This document shows, one piece after another, positions 33,018 to 42,228 of a DNA stretch of 64,000 nt. Position 1 is the stretch's first letter. Each line of letters starts with the position of its first letter. Under the pieces are notes generated by a model that searched no databases, was not told the origin of the DNA, and saw only the letters and a program-made list of their open reading frames with translations. The translations under genes were made by a program, and so were the position numbers. This DNA comes from Pseudomonas sp. ANT_J12 (GTDB taxonomy: Bacteria; Pseudomonadota; Gammaproteobacteria; Pseudomonadales; Pseudomonadaceae), in contig NZ_VOBN01000007.1 of assembly GCF_008370045.1 (NCBI RefSeq), positions 186,001-250,000 on the forward strand, in the 5' to 3' direction.

Positions 33018-34427
33018 ATGAGCGCTGTCATCACGCCTGCAGATTTTACCGATTACAAAGTTGCCGACATGTCCCTGGCTGCCTGGGGTCGTCGCGAAAC
33101 CATCATCGCCGAATCCGAAATGCCTGCCCTGATGGGTCTGCGCCGCAAGTACGCCGGTGAGCAGCCGCTCAAAGGCGCCAAGATTCTCGGCTGCATCCAC
33201 ATGACCATTCAGACTGCCGTGCTGATCGAAACCCTGGTTGCCCTGGGTGCCGAAGTACGCTGGTCGTCCTGCAACATTTTCTCGACTCAAGACCAGGCCG
33301 CTGCTGCTATCGCCGCTGCCGGCATCGCGGTGTATGCCTGGAAAGGCGAAACCGAAGAAGAGTACGAGTGGTGCCTGGAGCAAACCATCCTGAAAGATGG
33401 CGCGCCTTGGGATGCCAACATGATCCTCGACGACGGCGGCGACCTGACCGAGCTGCTGCACAAGAAATACCCGGCGATCCTGGACCGCGTCCACGGCGTC
33501 ACCGAAGAAACCACCACTGGCGTGCACCGTCTGCTGGACATGCTGGCCAAGGGCGAGCTGAAAATCCCGGCCATCAACGTCAACGACTCGGTGACCAAGA
33601 GCAAGAACGACAACAAGTACGGCTGCCGTCACAGCCTGAACGACGCGATCAAGCGCGGCACCGACCACCTGCTGTCCGGCAAGCAAGCGCTGGTCATCGG
33701 TTACGGTGACGTGGGCAAGGGCTCGGCCCAGTCCCTGCGTCAGGAAGGCATGATCGTCAAGGTTTCCGAAGTTGACCCGATCTGCGCCATGCAAGCCTGC
33801 ATGGACGGCTATGAGCTGGTTTCGCCGTTCATCGACGGCATCAACAACGGCACCGAAGCCTCCATCGACAAAGCGCTGCTGGGCAAGATCGACCTGATCG
33901 TGACCACCACCGGTAACGTCAATGTGTGCGACTCGAACATGCTCAAGGCCCTGAAGAAGCGCGCTGTTGTCTGCAACATCGGCCACTTCGACAACGAAAT
34001 CGACACCGCTTTCATGCGCAAGAACTGGGCATGGGAAGAAGTGAAGCCACAGGTTCACAAGATTCACCGTACCGGCCCTGGCGCATTCGATGCCCAAAAC
34101 GACGACTACCTGATCCTGCTGGCCGAAGGCCGTCTGGTTAACCTGGGTAACGCCACCGGTCACCCAAGCCGCATCATGGACGGTTCGTTCGCCAACCAGG
34201 TGCTGGCGCAGATCTTCCTGTTCGGCCAGAAGTACGCCGACCTGTCGCCAGCCCAGAAAGCCGAGCGCCTGACCGTTGAAGTACTGCCGAAGAAACTCGA
34301 CGAAGAAGTGGCCCTGGAAATGGTCCGCGGTTTCGGCGGCGTCGTGACTCAACTGACCAAGACCCAGGCCGACTACATCGGCGTGACCGTCGAAGGCCCG
34401 TTCAAGCCGCACGCCTACCGGTACTGA
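33018..34427 (+). CDS. ahcY: S-adenosylhomocysteine hydrolase
   Basis: Cytosolic NAD-dependent enzyme splitting S-adenosylhomocysteine into homocysteine and adenosine, closing the methyl cycle. The 469 aa protein has the nucleotide-binding motif VIGYGDVGKGSAQSL, the substrate segment CNIFSTQDQAAAAIA and the conserved end FKPHAYRY. GGAGG precedes the ATG. It lies behind the SAH riboswitch and about 180 nt before metF, with repeat sequence in between, so the two probably share regulation. Confidence 0.97.
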   Translation: MSAVITPADFTDYKVADMSLAAWGRRETIIAESEMPALMGLRRKYAGEQPLKGAKILGCIHMTIQTAVLIETLVALGAEVRWSSCNIFSTQDQAAAAIAAAGIAVYAWKGETEEEYEWCLEQTILKDGAPWDANMILDDGGDLTELLHKKYPAILDRVHGVTEETTTGVHRLLDMLAKGELKIPAINVNDSVTKSKNDNKYGCRHSLNDAIKRGTDHLLSGKQALVIGYGDVGKGSAQSLRQEGMIVKVSEVDPICAMQACMDGYELVSPFIDGINNGTEASIDKALLGKIDLIVTTTGNVNVCDSNMLKALKKRAVVCNIGHFDNEIDTAFMRKNWAWEEVKPQVHKIHRTGPGAFDAQNDDYLILLAEGRLVNLGNATGHPSRIMDGSFANQVLAQIFLFGQKYADLSPAQKAERLTVEVLPKKLDEEVALEMVRGFGGVVTQLTKTQADYIGVTVEGPFKPHAYRY

Positions 34428-34432
34428 CAGCA

Positions 34433-34605
34433 GCTGCAAGTGGCAAGCTTCAAGCGGCAAGTAAAAGCGGTTCGTTTACTTGTGGCTTGAGGCAGGCGCT
34501 TGCTTCTTCATCGCTTTTTTGCAGCCGTGAGTTGCGGGCTTCAACTACGAGAGTCGGCGCTACGCCCTCTTGCAGCTTGCAGCTTGCAACTTGCAGCTGG
34601 AGGTC
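34433..34605. repeat. R5-type repeats between ahcY and metF
   Basis: CAAGCTTCAAGCGGCAAGTAA and TTACTTGTGGCTTGAGG form an imperfect inverted repeat (34433-34498), and AGCTTGCAGCTTGCAACTTG is a direct-repeat tract (34563-34603) directly before the metF ribosome site. Confidence 0.7.
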
Positions 34606-34611
34606 CCCTCC

Positions 34612-35457
34612 ATGTCCCAAGACCGTCGCTACAGCTTCGAGTTCTTCCCGACCAAGACCGATGCTGGGCATGAAAAACTGCTCGCCACTGCCCGTCAGCT
34701 GGCGACGTACAACCCCGATTTCTTTTCCTGCACCTATGGCGCTGGCGGTTCGACCCGTGATCGCACCATCAACACCGTGTTGCAGCTCGAAAGTGAAGTC
34801 AAAGTCCCGGCCGCACCGCATCTGTCTTGCGTGGGCGACAGCAAGGACGACCTGCGCAGCCTGCTGACGCAATACAAGGCTGCCGGCATTACCCGTATCG
34901 TTGCCCTGCGCGGTGACCTGCCTTCGGGCATGGGCATGGCCAGCGGTGAACTGCGCCACGCCAACGACCTGGTTGAATTCATTCGTGAAGAAACCGGCGA
35001 TCATTTCCACATCGAAGTCGCCGCTTACCCGGAAATGCATCCGCAAGCGCGCAATTTCGAAGACGATCTGAACAACTTCGTGCGCAAGGCCAACGCCGGC
35101 GCCGACAGTGCGATCACCCAGTACTTCTTCAACGCCGACAGCTACTTCTACTTTGTCGAGCGTGTACGGGCGATGGGCGTGAACATCCCGATCGTGCCGG
35201 GGATCATGCCGATCACCAACTACAGCAAACTCGCGCGCTTCTCCGATGCCTGCGGTGCGGAAATCCCGCGCTGGATCCGCAAGCAACTGGAAGCCTACGG
35301 CGATGACACCCAAAGCATTCAAGGCTTTGGCGAGCAAGTCATCACCGAAATGTGCGAACGCCTGCTGCAAGGTGGCGCGCCAGGGTTGCACTTCTATACG
35401 TTAAACCAGGCTGAGCCGAGTCTGGCGGTGTGGAATAACCTGAAGTTGCCGCGGTAA
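34612..35457 (+). CDS. metF: Methylenetetrahydrofolate reductase
   Basis: Flavoenzyme reducing 5,10-methylene- to 5-methyl-tetrahydrofolate, the methyl donor for homocysteine. The 281 aa protein begins RYSFEFFPTKTDAG with the catalytic Glu of the MetF family, then TYGAGGSTRDRTI and ALRGDLPSGMG, and the FAD-site region HIEVAAYPEMHPQA. GGAGG precedes the ATG at 34612. Together with ahcY it recycles homocysteine to methionine. Confidence 0.95.
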   Translation: MSQDRRYSFEFFPTKTDAGHEKLLATARQLATYNPDFFSCTYGAGGSTRDRTINTVLQLESEVKVPAAPHLSCVGDSKDDLRSLLTQYKAAGITRIVALRGDLPSGMGMASGELRHANDLVEFIREETGDHFHIEVAAYPEMHPQARNFEDDLNNFVRKANAGADSAITQYFFNADSYFYFVERVRAMGVNIPIVPGIMPITNYSKLARFSDACGAEIPRWIRKQLEAYGDDTQSIQGFGEQVITEMCERLLQGGAPGLHFYTLNQAEPSLAVWNNLKLPR

Positions 35458-35460
35458 AAC

Positions 35461-35554
35461 AGCTGCAAGCTTCAAGTTGAAAGCGACAAGCCAGATCAAA
35501 AGATCGCAGCCTTCGGCAGCGCCCACGCGCCTCCGAGCGCTGCGATCTTTTGCT
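35461..35554. repeat. R5 half unit followed by R4 inverted repeat
   Basis: CTGCAAGCTTCAAGTTGAAAG, then AAAAGATCGCAGCCTTCGG facing CGCTGCGATCTTTTGC (35498-35554). The latter stem-loop may terminate metF transcription. Confidence 0.7.
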
Positions 35555-35625
35555 TTCAACGCCCGAAACAGAGCTTCTGGATCCCGTTTCTGGCTCTTTA
35601 CGGTTTCTCGTCGTAATCTCAAGTC

Positions 35626-36441
35626 ATGCCATTGATCGCGCAGTTACTGACCGTGCTTCTTTTCACTTGCCTGAGCTTCGCCGCCCGGGGCGAGAAACTG
35701 CGCATTGTCACAGAGCCGTGGGCGCCGTACGTGTACGAGGAAAACGGCAAAGCCCTGGGCCTGGACTACGAAACCACCGCCATCGTCTTCAAACGCCTGG
35801 GCATCGAAGTGGAATGGCAATTCCTGCCCTGGAAGCGCTGCCTGTCGATGCTCGACACCGGCCAGGCCGACGGTGCGCTGGACATTTTCCACAGCGACGA
35901 ACGCGACGCCACCCTGCTCTACCCCAGCGAACCGCTCTCGGAAGTCGAGTTCGTGATGTTCTACGCCAACGAACGACCTCATCCGTTTCGCACCCTTGAA
36001 GAACTCAAAGGCCTGACCATCGGCACCTCGCCGGGTTATCTCTACAGCGAGGACTTCAGCGGTTCGACATTGTTTACCCGGGAGCCGGCGCCGACCCACG
36101 AAGCCAACTTCGGCAAGCTGCTGCGCGGGCGCATCGACCTGTTGATCACTGACCGCCGGGTCGGCCAGCATTTGCTGGATGAGCTGAACATTCGCGATCA
36201 GATCAGCGAAAACCCGACGATCATCAGCCACCAGAGCCAATTCCTGGCGGTCCGACGCAATGCCGGCATGGATTTGCTGGTGCAACGTTTCGGCGCCGAA
36301 CTCAAGCGCTTCAAGCGTGAGCCCGCCTACGCCGAGCTGAGCGCCCGTTATGGCGCCGGCCCGGCCCCCGATCTGCAAGCGCCAGGCATCACCGCCGCCC
36401 GTGGAAAAACCGTTGAGCAGCAGGAAAGCGGCGCGCAGTGA
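35626..36441 (+). CDS. Periplasmic solute-binding protein (SBP_bac_3)
   Basis: A 271 aa exported binding protein. The signal LLTVLLFTCLSFAARG is followed by EKLRIVTEPWAPYVYEENGK and LGLDYETTAIVFKRLGIEVE, the typical family-3 start. The middle (GLTIGTSPGYLYSEDF, LITDRRVGQHLL) fits the same fold. There is no ABC permease nearby. It is similar in type to the protein at 3979-4716 but not an obvious duplicate. The last 30 residues are a low-complexity tail. Confidence 0.85.
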   Translation: MPLIAQLLTVLLFTCLSFAARGEKLRIVTEPWAPYVYEENGKALGLDYETTAIVFKRLGIEVEWQFLPWKRCLSMLDTGQADGALDIFHSDERDATLLYPSEPLSEVEFVMFYANERPHPFRTLEELKGLTIGTSPGYLYSEDFSGSTLFTREPAPTHEANFGKLLRGRIDLLITDRRVGQHLLDELNIRDQISENPTIISHQSQFLAVRRNAGMDLLVQRFGAELKRFKREPAYAELSARYGAGPAPDLQAPGITAARGKTVEQQESGAQ

Positions 36442-36663
36442 ATGCTCTGTTATACTCCGGCCTTCCCGCCAGGCTCACGCCCGGACGCTCGGAATCGTTC
36501 AAGGCATCTCGACCCCGCTACAGCGCAGCTTTTCAGCCCGCGCGAGCGCTCCAGACGAGCCTTCGAAACCCAGCAGGACCGGACGGGATTGCGTCCTCTT
36601 AAACGCCATTCGCGCCAGGCAAGACTCCCATTGGGCCAAGCCCTAACTAAAACAGGATTACTC

Positions 36664-38550
36664 ATGTCCTTTGCTTCCCTCGGTCTCTCCGAGGCTTTAG
36701 TCCGTGCCATCGAGGCAGCGGGCTATACCGAGCCTACTCCGGTGCAACAGCGGGCTATCCCCGCCGTGTTGCAAGGTCGCGACCTGATGGTTGCGGCGCA
36801 GACAGGTACTGGTAAAACCGGCGGCTTCGCCCTTCCGATCCTGGAGCGGTTGTTCCCCAACGGTCACCCGGACAAATCCCAGCGTCACGGCCCGCGCCAA
36901 CCGCGCGTCCTGGTCCTGACCCCTACCCGCGAACTCGCGGCTCAGGTCCATGAAAGCTTCAAGGTCTATGCCCGTGACCTGAAGTTCGTCAGCGCCTGCA
37001 TCTTCGGCGGCGTCGGCATGAACCCACAGGTTCAGGCCATGTCCCGCGGTGTTGACGTGCTGGTGGCCTGCCCTGGCCGCCTGCTCGACCTCGCCGGTCA
37101 AGGCAGCGTCGATCTGTCCCACGTGGAAATCCTCGTGCTGGACGAAGCCGACCGCATGCTCGACATGGGCTTTGTCCATGACGTGAAAAAGGTCCTTGCC
37201 CGTCTGCCGAGCAAACGCCAGAACCTGCTGTTCTCGGCGACCTTCTCCAAAGACATCACCGACCTCGCCGGCAAACTGCTGCACAACCCGGAACGCATCG
37301 AAGTCACGCCGCCGAACACCACGGTCGAGCGTATCGAACAGCGTGTGTTCCGCCTGGCCGCGAGCCACAAGCGCTCCTTGCTGGCGCATTTGATTACCGC
37401 CGGCGCCTGGGAACAGGTTCTGGTCTTCACCCGCACCAAGCACGGCGCCAACCGCCTGGCCGAGTACCTGGACAAACACGGCCTGAGCGCCGTCGCGATC
37501 CACGGTAACAAGAGCCAGAACGCGCGCACCAAAGCCCTGGCCGACTTCAAGGCCGGTGAAGTGCGCATCCTGGTTGCCACCGACATCGCCGCTCGCGGCC
37601 TCGACATCGACCAGTTGCCCCACGTGGTCAACTTCGAACTGCCGAACGTCGACGAAGACTATGTGCACCGTATCGGCCGTACGGGCCGGGCCGGTCGTTC
37701 GGGCGAGGCGATCTCGCTGGTCGCCCCGGACGAAGAGAAGCTGCTGAAAAGCATCGAGCGCATGACCAAGCAGAAGATTGCCGACGGCAACCTGATGGGC
37801 TTCGACTCCAGCGCTGTAGAAGCCGAGAAGCCAGAAGTCCGCGAGCGTCCGGATGTGCGTAACCCGCGCAACCCACGTGGCCCGCGCGGCGACGGTCCGA
37901 ACGGCACTGGCGGTGGCGGCGGTCGTAAAGACAAAGGCAAGGACAAGGGCGGCAAGGAAAAACCTGCCGCTACTGGCCGTGGCGATCGCCCTGCCCGTGA
38001 GCACAAACCACGCGAAGGCACCCCGGCCCGCGAACAACAGCGTCCGGCGCCACGCGCTGCGGCGGCTGATCGCGCGCCGGACGAGTTCCTGGACGATGAC
38101 GTGGATAACTTCGGTAACCGCGTTGACTACGTGCCGCAAGCCAAACCGGCCCAGGGCCGTGGTCGTCGCCCGGGTGCTCCGGCACAAGGCGCGGCAGCGG
38201 GCGCAGGTGCTGGTGCTCCGCGCACCGGCGGCAAGCCTCAGGGTCGCCAAAGCGGTCCGCGCAGCAGCGACGGCGCCACCACCGGCACCCCGCCAGCCAA
38301 GCGCAGCGGCCCACGCAACGGCGCGCCACGTGACGGTCAGGCCCGTCGCGAAGAGTCCCGCAACCGCCGCCCGGCCCGCACCGACGACCAGCCTCGTTCG
38401 GAACCGGCCGTGCAGAACCCGCGTGGCCCGGCACCGAAGATCATCCATAAAGAGTCGAAAACCGATCGGTTCCCGACGCCTGAGCAACTGGATCAACTGC
38501 CAGGCCGCCCACGCGGCGAAAAACCAGCATTGCTGACTCGCAATCGCTGA
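36664..38550 (+). CDS. rhlE: DEAD-box RNA helicase, RhlE type, with a long basic tail
   Basis: ATP-dependent RNA helicase of 628 aa acting in RNA decay or ribosome assembly. The core (1-390) has the Q motif, AQTGTGKT (Walker A), VLDEADRMLDMGF (DEAD), LFSATF and HRIGRTGRAGR. After about residue 400 comes a long tail rich in Arg, Gly, Pro and Lys with GGGGGRKDKGKDKGGKEK and many RxxR repeats, probably disordered and RNA-binding. The start at 36664 (MSFASLGLSEALVRAIEAAG) is the family start; an open frame upstream has no helicase homology. Confidence 0.9.
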   Translation: MSFASLGLSEALVRAIEAAGYTEPTPVQQRAIPAVLQGRDLMVAAQTGTGKTGGFALPILERLFPNGHPDKSQRHGPRQPRVLVLTPTRELAAQVHESFKVYARDLKFVSACIFGGVGMNPQVQAMSRGVDVLVACPGRLLDLAGQGSVDLSHVEILVLDEADRMLDMGFVHDVKKVLARLPSKRQNLLFSATFSKDITDLAGKLLHNPERIEVTPPNTTVERIEQRVFRLAASHKRSLLAHLITAGAWEQVLVFTRTKHGANRLAEYLDKHGLSAVAIHGNKSQNARTKALADFKAGEVRILVATDIAARGLDIDQLPHVVNFELPNVDEDYVHRIGRTGRAGRSGEAISLVAPDEEKLLKSIERMTKQKIADGNLMGFDSSAVEAEKPEVRERPDVRNPRNPRGPRGDGPNGTGGGGGRKDKGKDKGGKEKPAATGRGDRPAREHKPREGTPAREQQRPAPRAAAADRAPDEFLDDDVDNFGNRVDYVPQAKPAQGRGRRPGAPAQGAAAGAGAGAPRTGGKPQGRQSGPRSSDGATTGTPPAKRSGPRNGAPRDGQARREESRNRRPARTDDQPRSEPAVQNPRGPAPKIIHKESKTDRFPTPEQLDQLPGRPRGEKPALLTRNR

Positions 38551-38565
38551 TTTAACGCAGTAACC

Positions 38566-38602
38566 AAAAATGCCCCGGATCGCGAGATTCGGGGCATTTT
38601 TT
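38566..38602 (+). terminator. Rho-independent terminator of rhlE
   Basis: AAAAATGCCCCG faces CGGGGCATTTTTT, about 15 nt past the stop codon. Confidence 0.9.
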
Positions 38603-38615
38603 ATGCACACCAACC

Positions 38616-38708
38616 CCTGTAGGAGCGAGGCTTGCCCGCGAAGGCGCCATCCGCGACACAACAGAAACCGAGTTGCCCCCGTTCGCGGGCAAGCCTCGCT
38701 CCTACAGG
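38616..38708. repeat. REP pair, family R2
   Basis: GTAGGAGCGAGGCTTGCCCGC faces GCGGGCAAGCCTCGCTCCTAC, set between the terminators of the convergent rhlE and yceI genes. Confidence 0.88.
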
Positions 38709-38741
38709 GTTTTGTCGTCCATGCAATTTGTGTTCGGCCAT

Positions 38742-38779
38742 AAAAAAACGCCCCCGATCGCGAGATCGGGGGCGTTTTT
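38742..38779 (-). terminator. Rho-independent terminator of yceI
   Basis: AAAAACGCCCCCGATCTCGC and its complement form a long stem; on the minus strand it ends in a T tract (AAAAAAACG on plus). It lies just past the yceI stop. Confidence 0.9.
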
Positions 38780-38795
38780 GTTGAAGCGGCGAAGG

Positions 38796-39389
38796 TTACT
38801 TCGCTTTCACACCTTCAAACGTGACGTACAGATCAACCGCGTCGGACTGCGGACCCAGGTCCATCATCTTGCCGAAATCAGAGCGCTTGATGCTGGTGGT
38901 GCCTTCGAAGCCTGCACGGTAGCCGCCCCATGGATCCTTGCCTTCACCCAGGAAAGTGGCCTTGACTACAACTGGTTTGGTGACACCAGCAATAGTCAGG
39001 TTGCCCGCCACGTCGGCAGTGACTTTACCGTCGGCGTTTTTGCCGGTGGTTTTAACGCCGGTGGACACGAACGTAGCTTTAGGGAAATCAGCTACTTTCA
39101 GGAAGTCTTTGCTGGAGATGTGCTTGTCGCGCTCAGCGTTGTTAGTGAAAACGCTGGCGGTGTTCACGTTGAACTCGATCTTGCTGTCTTCTGGCTTGGC
39201 AGCGTCGAAGCTGAACTTGCCGTCGATATCCTTGAAGGTACCGGTGATGTAGCTGTAACCCAAGTGGCTGATCTTGAAGTCAACGAAGGCGTGCTGGCCT
39301 TCCTTGTCGACGGTGTAGTCAGCAGCCATCACGTTAGCGGACAGCAGCGCGGAACCGATTGCCAGAGCGGCGAGAGTCTTTTTCAACAT
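38796..39389 (-). CDS. yceI: YceI-family periplasmic lipid-binding protein
   Basis: A 197 aa exported protein with a lipocalin-like YceI domain that binds isoprenoid or other hydrophobic molecules. The signal MLKKTLAALAIGSALLSANV, cleaved after VMA, precedes ADYTVDKEGQHAFVDFKISH, the standard family start, and the C-terminal IKRSDFGKMMDLGPQSDAVD. It directly follows the cytochrome b561 gene (32 nt gap), a pairing seen in many proteobacteria that suggests joint work on membrane quinone-like compounds. Confidence 0.93.
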   Translation of the reverse strand: MLKKTLAALAIGSALLSANVMAADYTVDKEGQHAFVDFKISHLGYSYITGTFKDIDGKFSFDAAKPEDSKIEFNVNTASVFTNNAERDKHISSKDFLKVADFPKATFVSTGVKTTGKNADGKVTADVAGNLTIAGVTKPVVVKATFLGEGKDPWGGYRAGFEGTTSIKRSDFGKMMDLGPQSDAVDLYVTFEGVKAK

Positions 39390-39421
39390 GCTTTATTTCC
39401 TTTTGGAGTCGAGGTTGAATT

Positions 39422-39973
39422 TCAGGCTTTGCGACCCAGCATTCGCTTGAGGGTCACATCACGGTCGATAAAGTGGTGCTTCAATGCTGCCAACGCATGG
39501 AGACCGGAAAAAATTACCAGCGCCCACGCCAGGTACAGATGAATCGCACCTGCGGTATCTGCCTGGTCCGGTAGTCCGGACACCAGTGCAGGCACTTCAA
39601 ACCAATCAAACACCGGGATCCCGACGCCTTCTGCGGTGGAAATCAGGTAACCGGCAATCATCACAGCAAACAGGCAGAGATACAGAAAGGCATGCCCGAA
39701 TTTCGCACCCAGGCGCGTCATGCGGCTGTAGCTGGTCAAGGTCGGTGGCGGTGGGCTGATAAGGCGCCACACCACGCGAAACACCATCAACGCCAGCAAG
39801 ATCAGACCGATGCTCTTGTGGATATCCGGCCCTGCCTTGCGCCAGGGATCGTAATAACCGAGACCGACCATCCACAGACCCAACGCGAACATTGCGAACA
39901 CCGCCAGCGCTACGCCCCAGTGCATGAAGATGCTGACCCAGCCGTAGCGAGCAGTAGAGTTTCGTAGTTGCAT
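39422..39973 (-). CDS. Cytochrome b561
   Basis: A 183 aa inner-membrane di-haem protein with four helices. Candidate haem His ligands lie in IFMHWGVALAV, PDIHKSIGLIL, KFGHAFLYLC and AIHLYLAWALVIFSGLHAL. It may transfer electrons from ubiquinol; related proteins act as superoxide:quinone oxidoreductases. ATG 39973 has AGGGA 8 nt before it, while the TTG two codons earlier is less likely. It is probably cotranscribed with yceI. Confidence 0.9.
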   Translation of the reverse strand: MQLRNSTARYGWVSIFMHWGVALAVFAMFALGLWMVGLGYYDPWRKAGPDIHKSIGLILLALMVFRVVWRLISPPPPTLTSYSRMTRLGAKFGHAFLYLCLFAVMIAGYLISTAEGVGIPVFDWFEVPALVSGLPDQADTAGAIHLYLAWALVIFSGLHALAALKHHFIDRDVTLKRMLGRKA

Positions 39974-40193
39974 TGCCAAGTCCCTGTAAGTGCTGGCCCA
40001 AGACTATCGAGTTATCTATCGATTTAAAGCGGAAAATTTCGCTTTGAAATATCGAGAAATACGATCAAGAGTCTCTTAGGGATGCGTTAAGGAAAGATTA
40101 AAGACGCCAATCTCTGAAAAACCAGGTAGTCCAGGCCAAGAACACCTGCGCCATCCGGTTTATTCGAATCGTGAGGGCCCTTTTCTTCAGGCG

Positions 40194-40230
40194 TAAAAAA
40201 AGCGCGGCATCACTGCCGCGCTTTCTTTTT
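40194..40230 (-). terminator. Rho-independent terminator of the amine oxidase gene
   Basis: AAAGCGCGGCA and TGCCGCGCTTT pair across TCAC; A tracts on the left give a T run on the minus strand. It lies about 15 nt past the stop at 40243. Confidence 0.88.
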
Positions 40231-40242
40231 CAACCCAAAGCC

Positions 40243-42006
40243 TTACTGCGCTTTGGTATCGGTCGCTGCCGGTGTCGTTGCAGCAGGCTTCTTGGCCGCT
40301 GGTTTCTTCGCCGGTTCAGCTTTCTTGGCCGGAGCCTTTTTAGCATCGGTTTTCGCTGCCGGCTTCTTCGCCGCAGGCTTGGCCGCTTTCTTCGCAGGCT
40401 CGGCCTTGGCCGGTGCCGCTGGCTTCGGTGCTTCCACTGGCGCCGGGGCCGGGGTTGGCACTGGAGCAGGGGCCGGAGCTGGCGGGGTCACTGGTTCTGG
40501 GGCCTTGACCGGTTCTGGCTTCTTGTCGTCATCCGAACCGCCGAACAGGTTGGTGAAGAAGTTACCTTTCTTCGCCGCCACTGCGCCGGCCGCTGCTGCG
40601 GTCGCTGCCGGCACAACTTTCACCGGTTCAAACGACTTGCCCGCCGCCAGGTCTTCAACCTGACTGGCCGCACGCTGGCCAGTGCGCAAAGCACCTTCCA
40701 GGGTGCCCGGGTACAAGGTGTCGGTGTGTTCGCCGGCAAAGGCTACACGTTGCAGCGGACGCTCCCACAGGCGCCAGTACTTGCTGATCTGGCCCGGACC
40801 GAAGGCCAGGTAAGCGCCGCCCATCGACGGGTCGGTGCTGTAGCGGCGGATTTCATAACCGGTGAACGAACCGCGCGCCTGTGGATAAAACGCGTGCAGG
40901 CGAATCAGCACCTGATCGACCATCTGCTTGTCGCCGAAAGCCTGCATCACCCGCGCATTGTCGCCGGACAGGTTGATCACCACGTTGGCGCCACCCTTGA
41001 GCGCCGGCTCTACCCACAACATACCGAGGCCGGCGTTGCTGTAGATCTCGCCGGACATGCGCGCCTTGCTTTCCCAGACCGGGGTCTTGAACTTCAGCAT
41101 GATCTGGTCGCGCCAACCGTAGTTGGTGCCCTTGATCGCGCCCATGTGCTGGGCATCCAGCGACGGGGTCATGATGATCTTGCTCAGGGCGCGCAATGGC
41201 ACGGCGACCACCACGTAGTCAGCCTGATAGCCAACACTGCCGACCTTGACGGTCACGCCGTCCTTGTCCTGGGTGATGGCCGAGACTGGCGAGTTGGTCT
41301 TGATGGTCTTCAGTTGTTTGACGAAGGCCTGGGCCAGCACCGGGCTACCGCCGATCAGGCGCGAAGCGCGCAGGTCACGGTCGGAAACGCCTTGGTACAC
41401 CCGGCTCTGTTGTGCGAAATACAGCAGCGACAGGCGCGAAGGTTCGTCGTAACGGGTACGAATCTGCTGGTTCACCAACTGACGGGCAGTCGCTGGCAGG
41501 GTCAGACGATCGAGCCAGTTGGCCACGTTGATCTGGTCCAGGGCGAACAGCGTGCTGTTGGCTGCCGGGTTTTGCGGGTCGGTGATCGAGCGCGCCAGGT
41601 CATCCAGGGTCTTTTCGTAGCGCTTGAGCGCTTCGGCGGTGGCCGGTTGCTTGGTTGCCAGGTCGGCGGCGGTGAAGTACTCGCCGTCGATCAGGTAGCC
41701 CGGCGTACGCACGAATTCAGGCGCCGGCGTGGTGCCGAGCTTGAAGGTCGACACATATTTGTTCAGCACCGGTTGGGCCTTGTCGCTGCCGATCCACTCG
41801 CTGGTGGCCATGCCGGAGCGACCGCCCAGGCTTGGCTTGGCTTCCAGCACGGTGACCTGCCAGCCTTTGTTTTGCAGCTCGTAGGCCGCGGTGAGGCCCG
41901 AAAGCCCGCCGCCGATCACGATTGCCGTTTTATCCTTGGCCAGCGCCGAAACGCTGAACAGCCCCAACATCACCAGCGCACAGGCGCGCAGCCAACCAGC
42001 AGACAT
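40243..42006 (-). CDS. Flavin-containing amine oxidase with a Lys/Ala/Pro-rich C-terminal tail
   Basis: A 587 aa FAD enzyme of the amine oxidase/phytoene desaturase superfamily. An N-terminal hydrophobic segment looks like a signal (LVMLGLFSVSALAKD), then TAIVIGGGLSGLTAAYEL binds FAD, and the C-terminal part of the fold ends with AFAGEHTDTLYPGTLEGALR. After about residue 465 the protein becomes low-complexity: Pro/Ala stretches, then PAKKAAKPAAKKP-type repeats to the end, as in histone-H1-like AlgP proteins. The tail is probably flexible and positively charged. Substrate unknown. Confidence 0.85.
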   Translation of the reverse strand: MSAGWLRACALVMLGLFSVSALAKDKTAIVIGGGLSGLTAAYELQNKGWQVTVLEAKPSLGGRSGMATSEWIGSDKAQPVLNKYVSTFKLGTTPAPEFVRTPGYLIDGEYFTAADLATKQPATAEALKRYEKTLDDLARSITDPQNPAANSTLFALDQINVANWLDRLTLPATARQLVNQQIRTRYDEPSRLSLLYFAQQSRVYQGVSDRDLRASRLIGGSPVLAQAFVKQLKTIKTNSPVSAITQDKDGVTVKVGSVGYQADYVVVAVPLRALSKIIMTPSLDAQHMGAIKGTNYGWRDQIMLKFKTPVWESKARMSGEIYSNAGLGMLWVEPALKGGANVVINLSGDNARVMQAFGDKQMVDQVLIRLHAFYPQARGSFTGYEIRRYSTDPSMGGAYLAFGPGQISKYWRLWERPLQRVAFAGEHTDTLYPGTLEGALRTGQRAASQVEDLAAGKSFEPVKVVPAATAAAAGAVAAKKGNFFTNLFGGSDDDKKPEPVKAPEPVTPPAPAPAPVPTPAPAPVEAPKPAAPAKAEPAKKAAKPAAKKPAAKTDAKKAPAKKAEPAKKPAAKKPAATTPAATDTKAQ

Positions 42007-42228
42007 TCAGCGAACTCCGGAAATCAGGTAGGAAAAAGCAGTTTTGCGAGTCAGACGACTCAAAGAACCGCGAAGAATACGTCAGCCATCAAAACGCCGC
42101 CAGCGACGTCTATTACCCCATACAAAGTAGCTCAATCGACACAATGGGTTGTCCCGGCGCGATGCATTGCATAGGCTTGCGCGATTGTTTGCCCGCGCCT
42201 GCCGCGGACCGCCTCGAGGAGACTGTAA

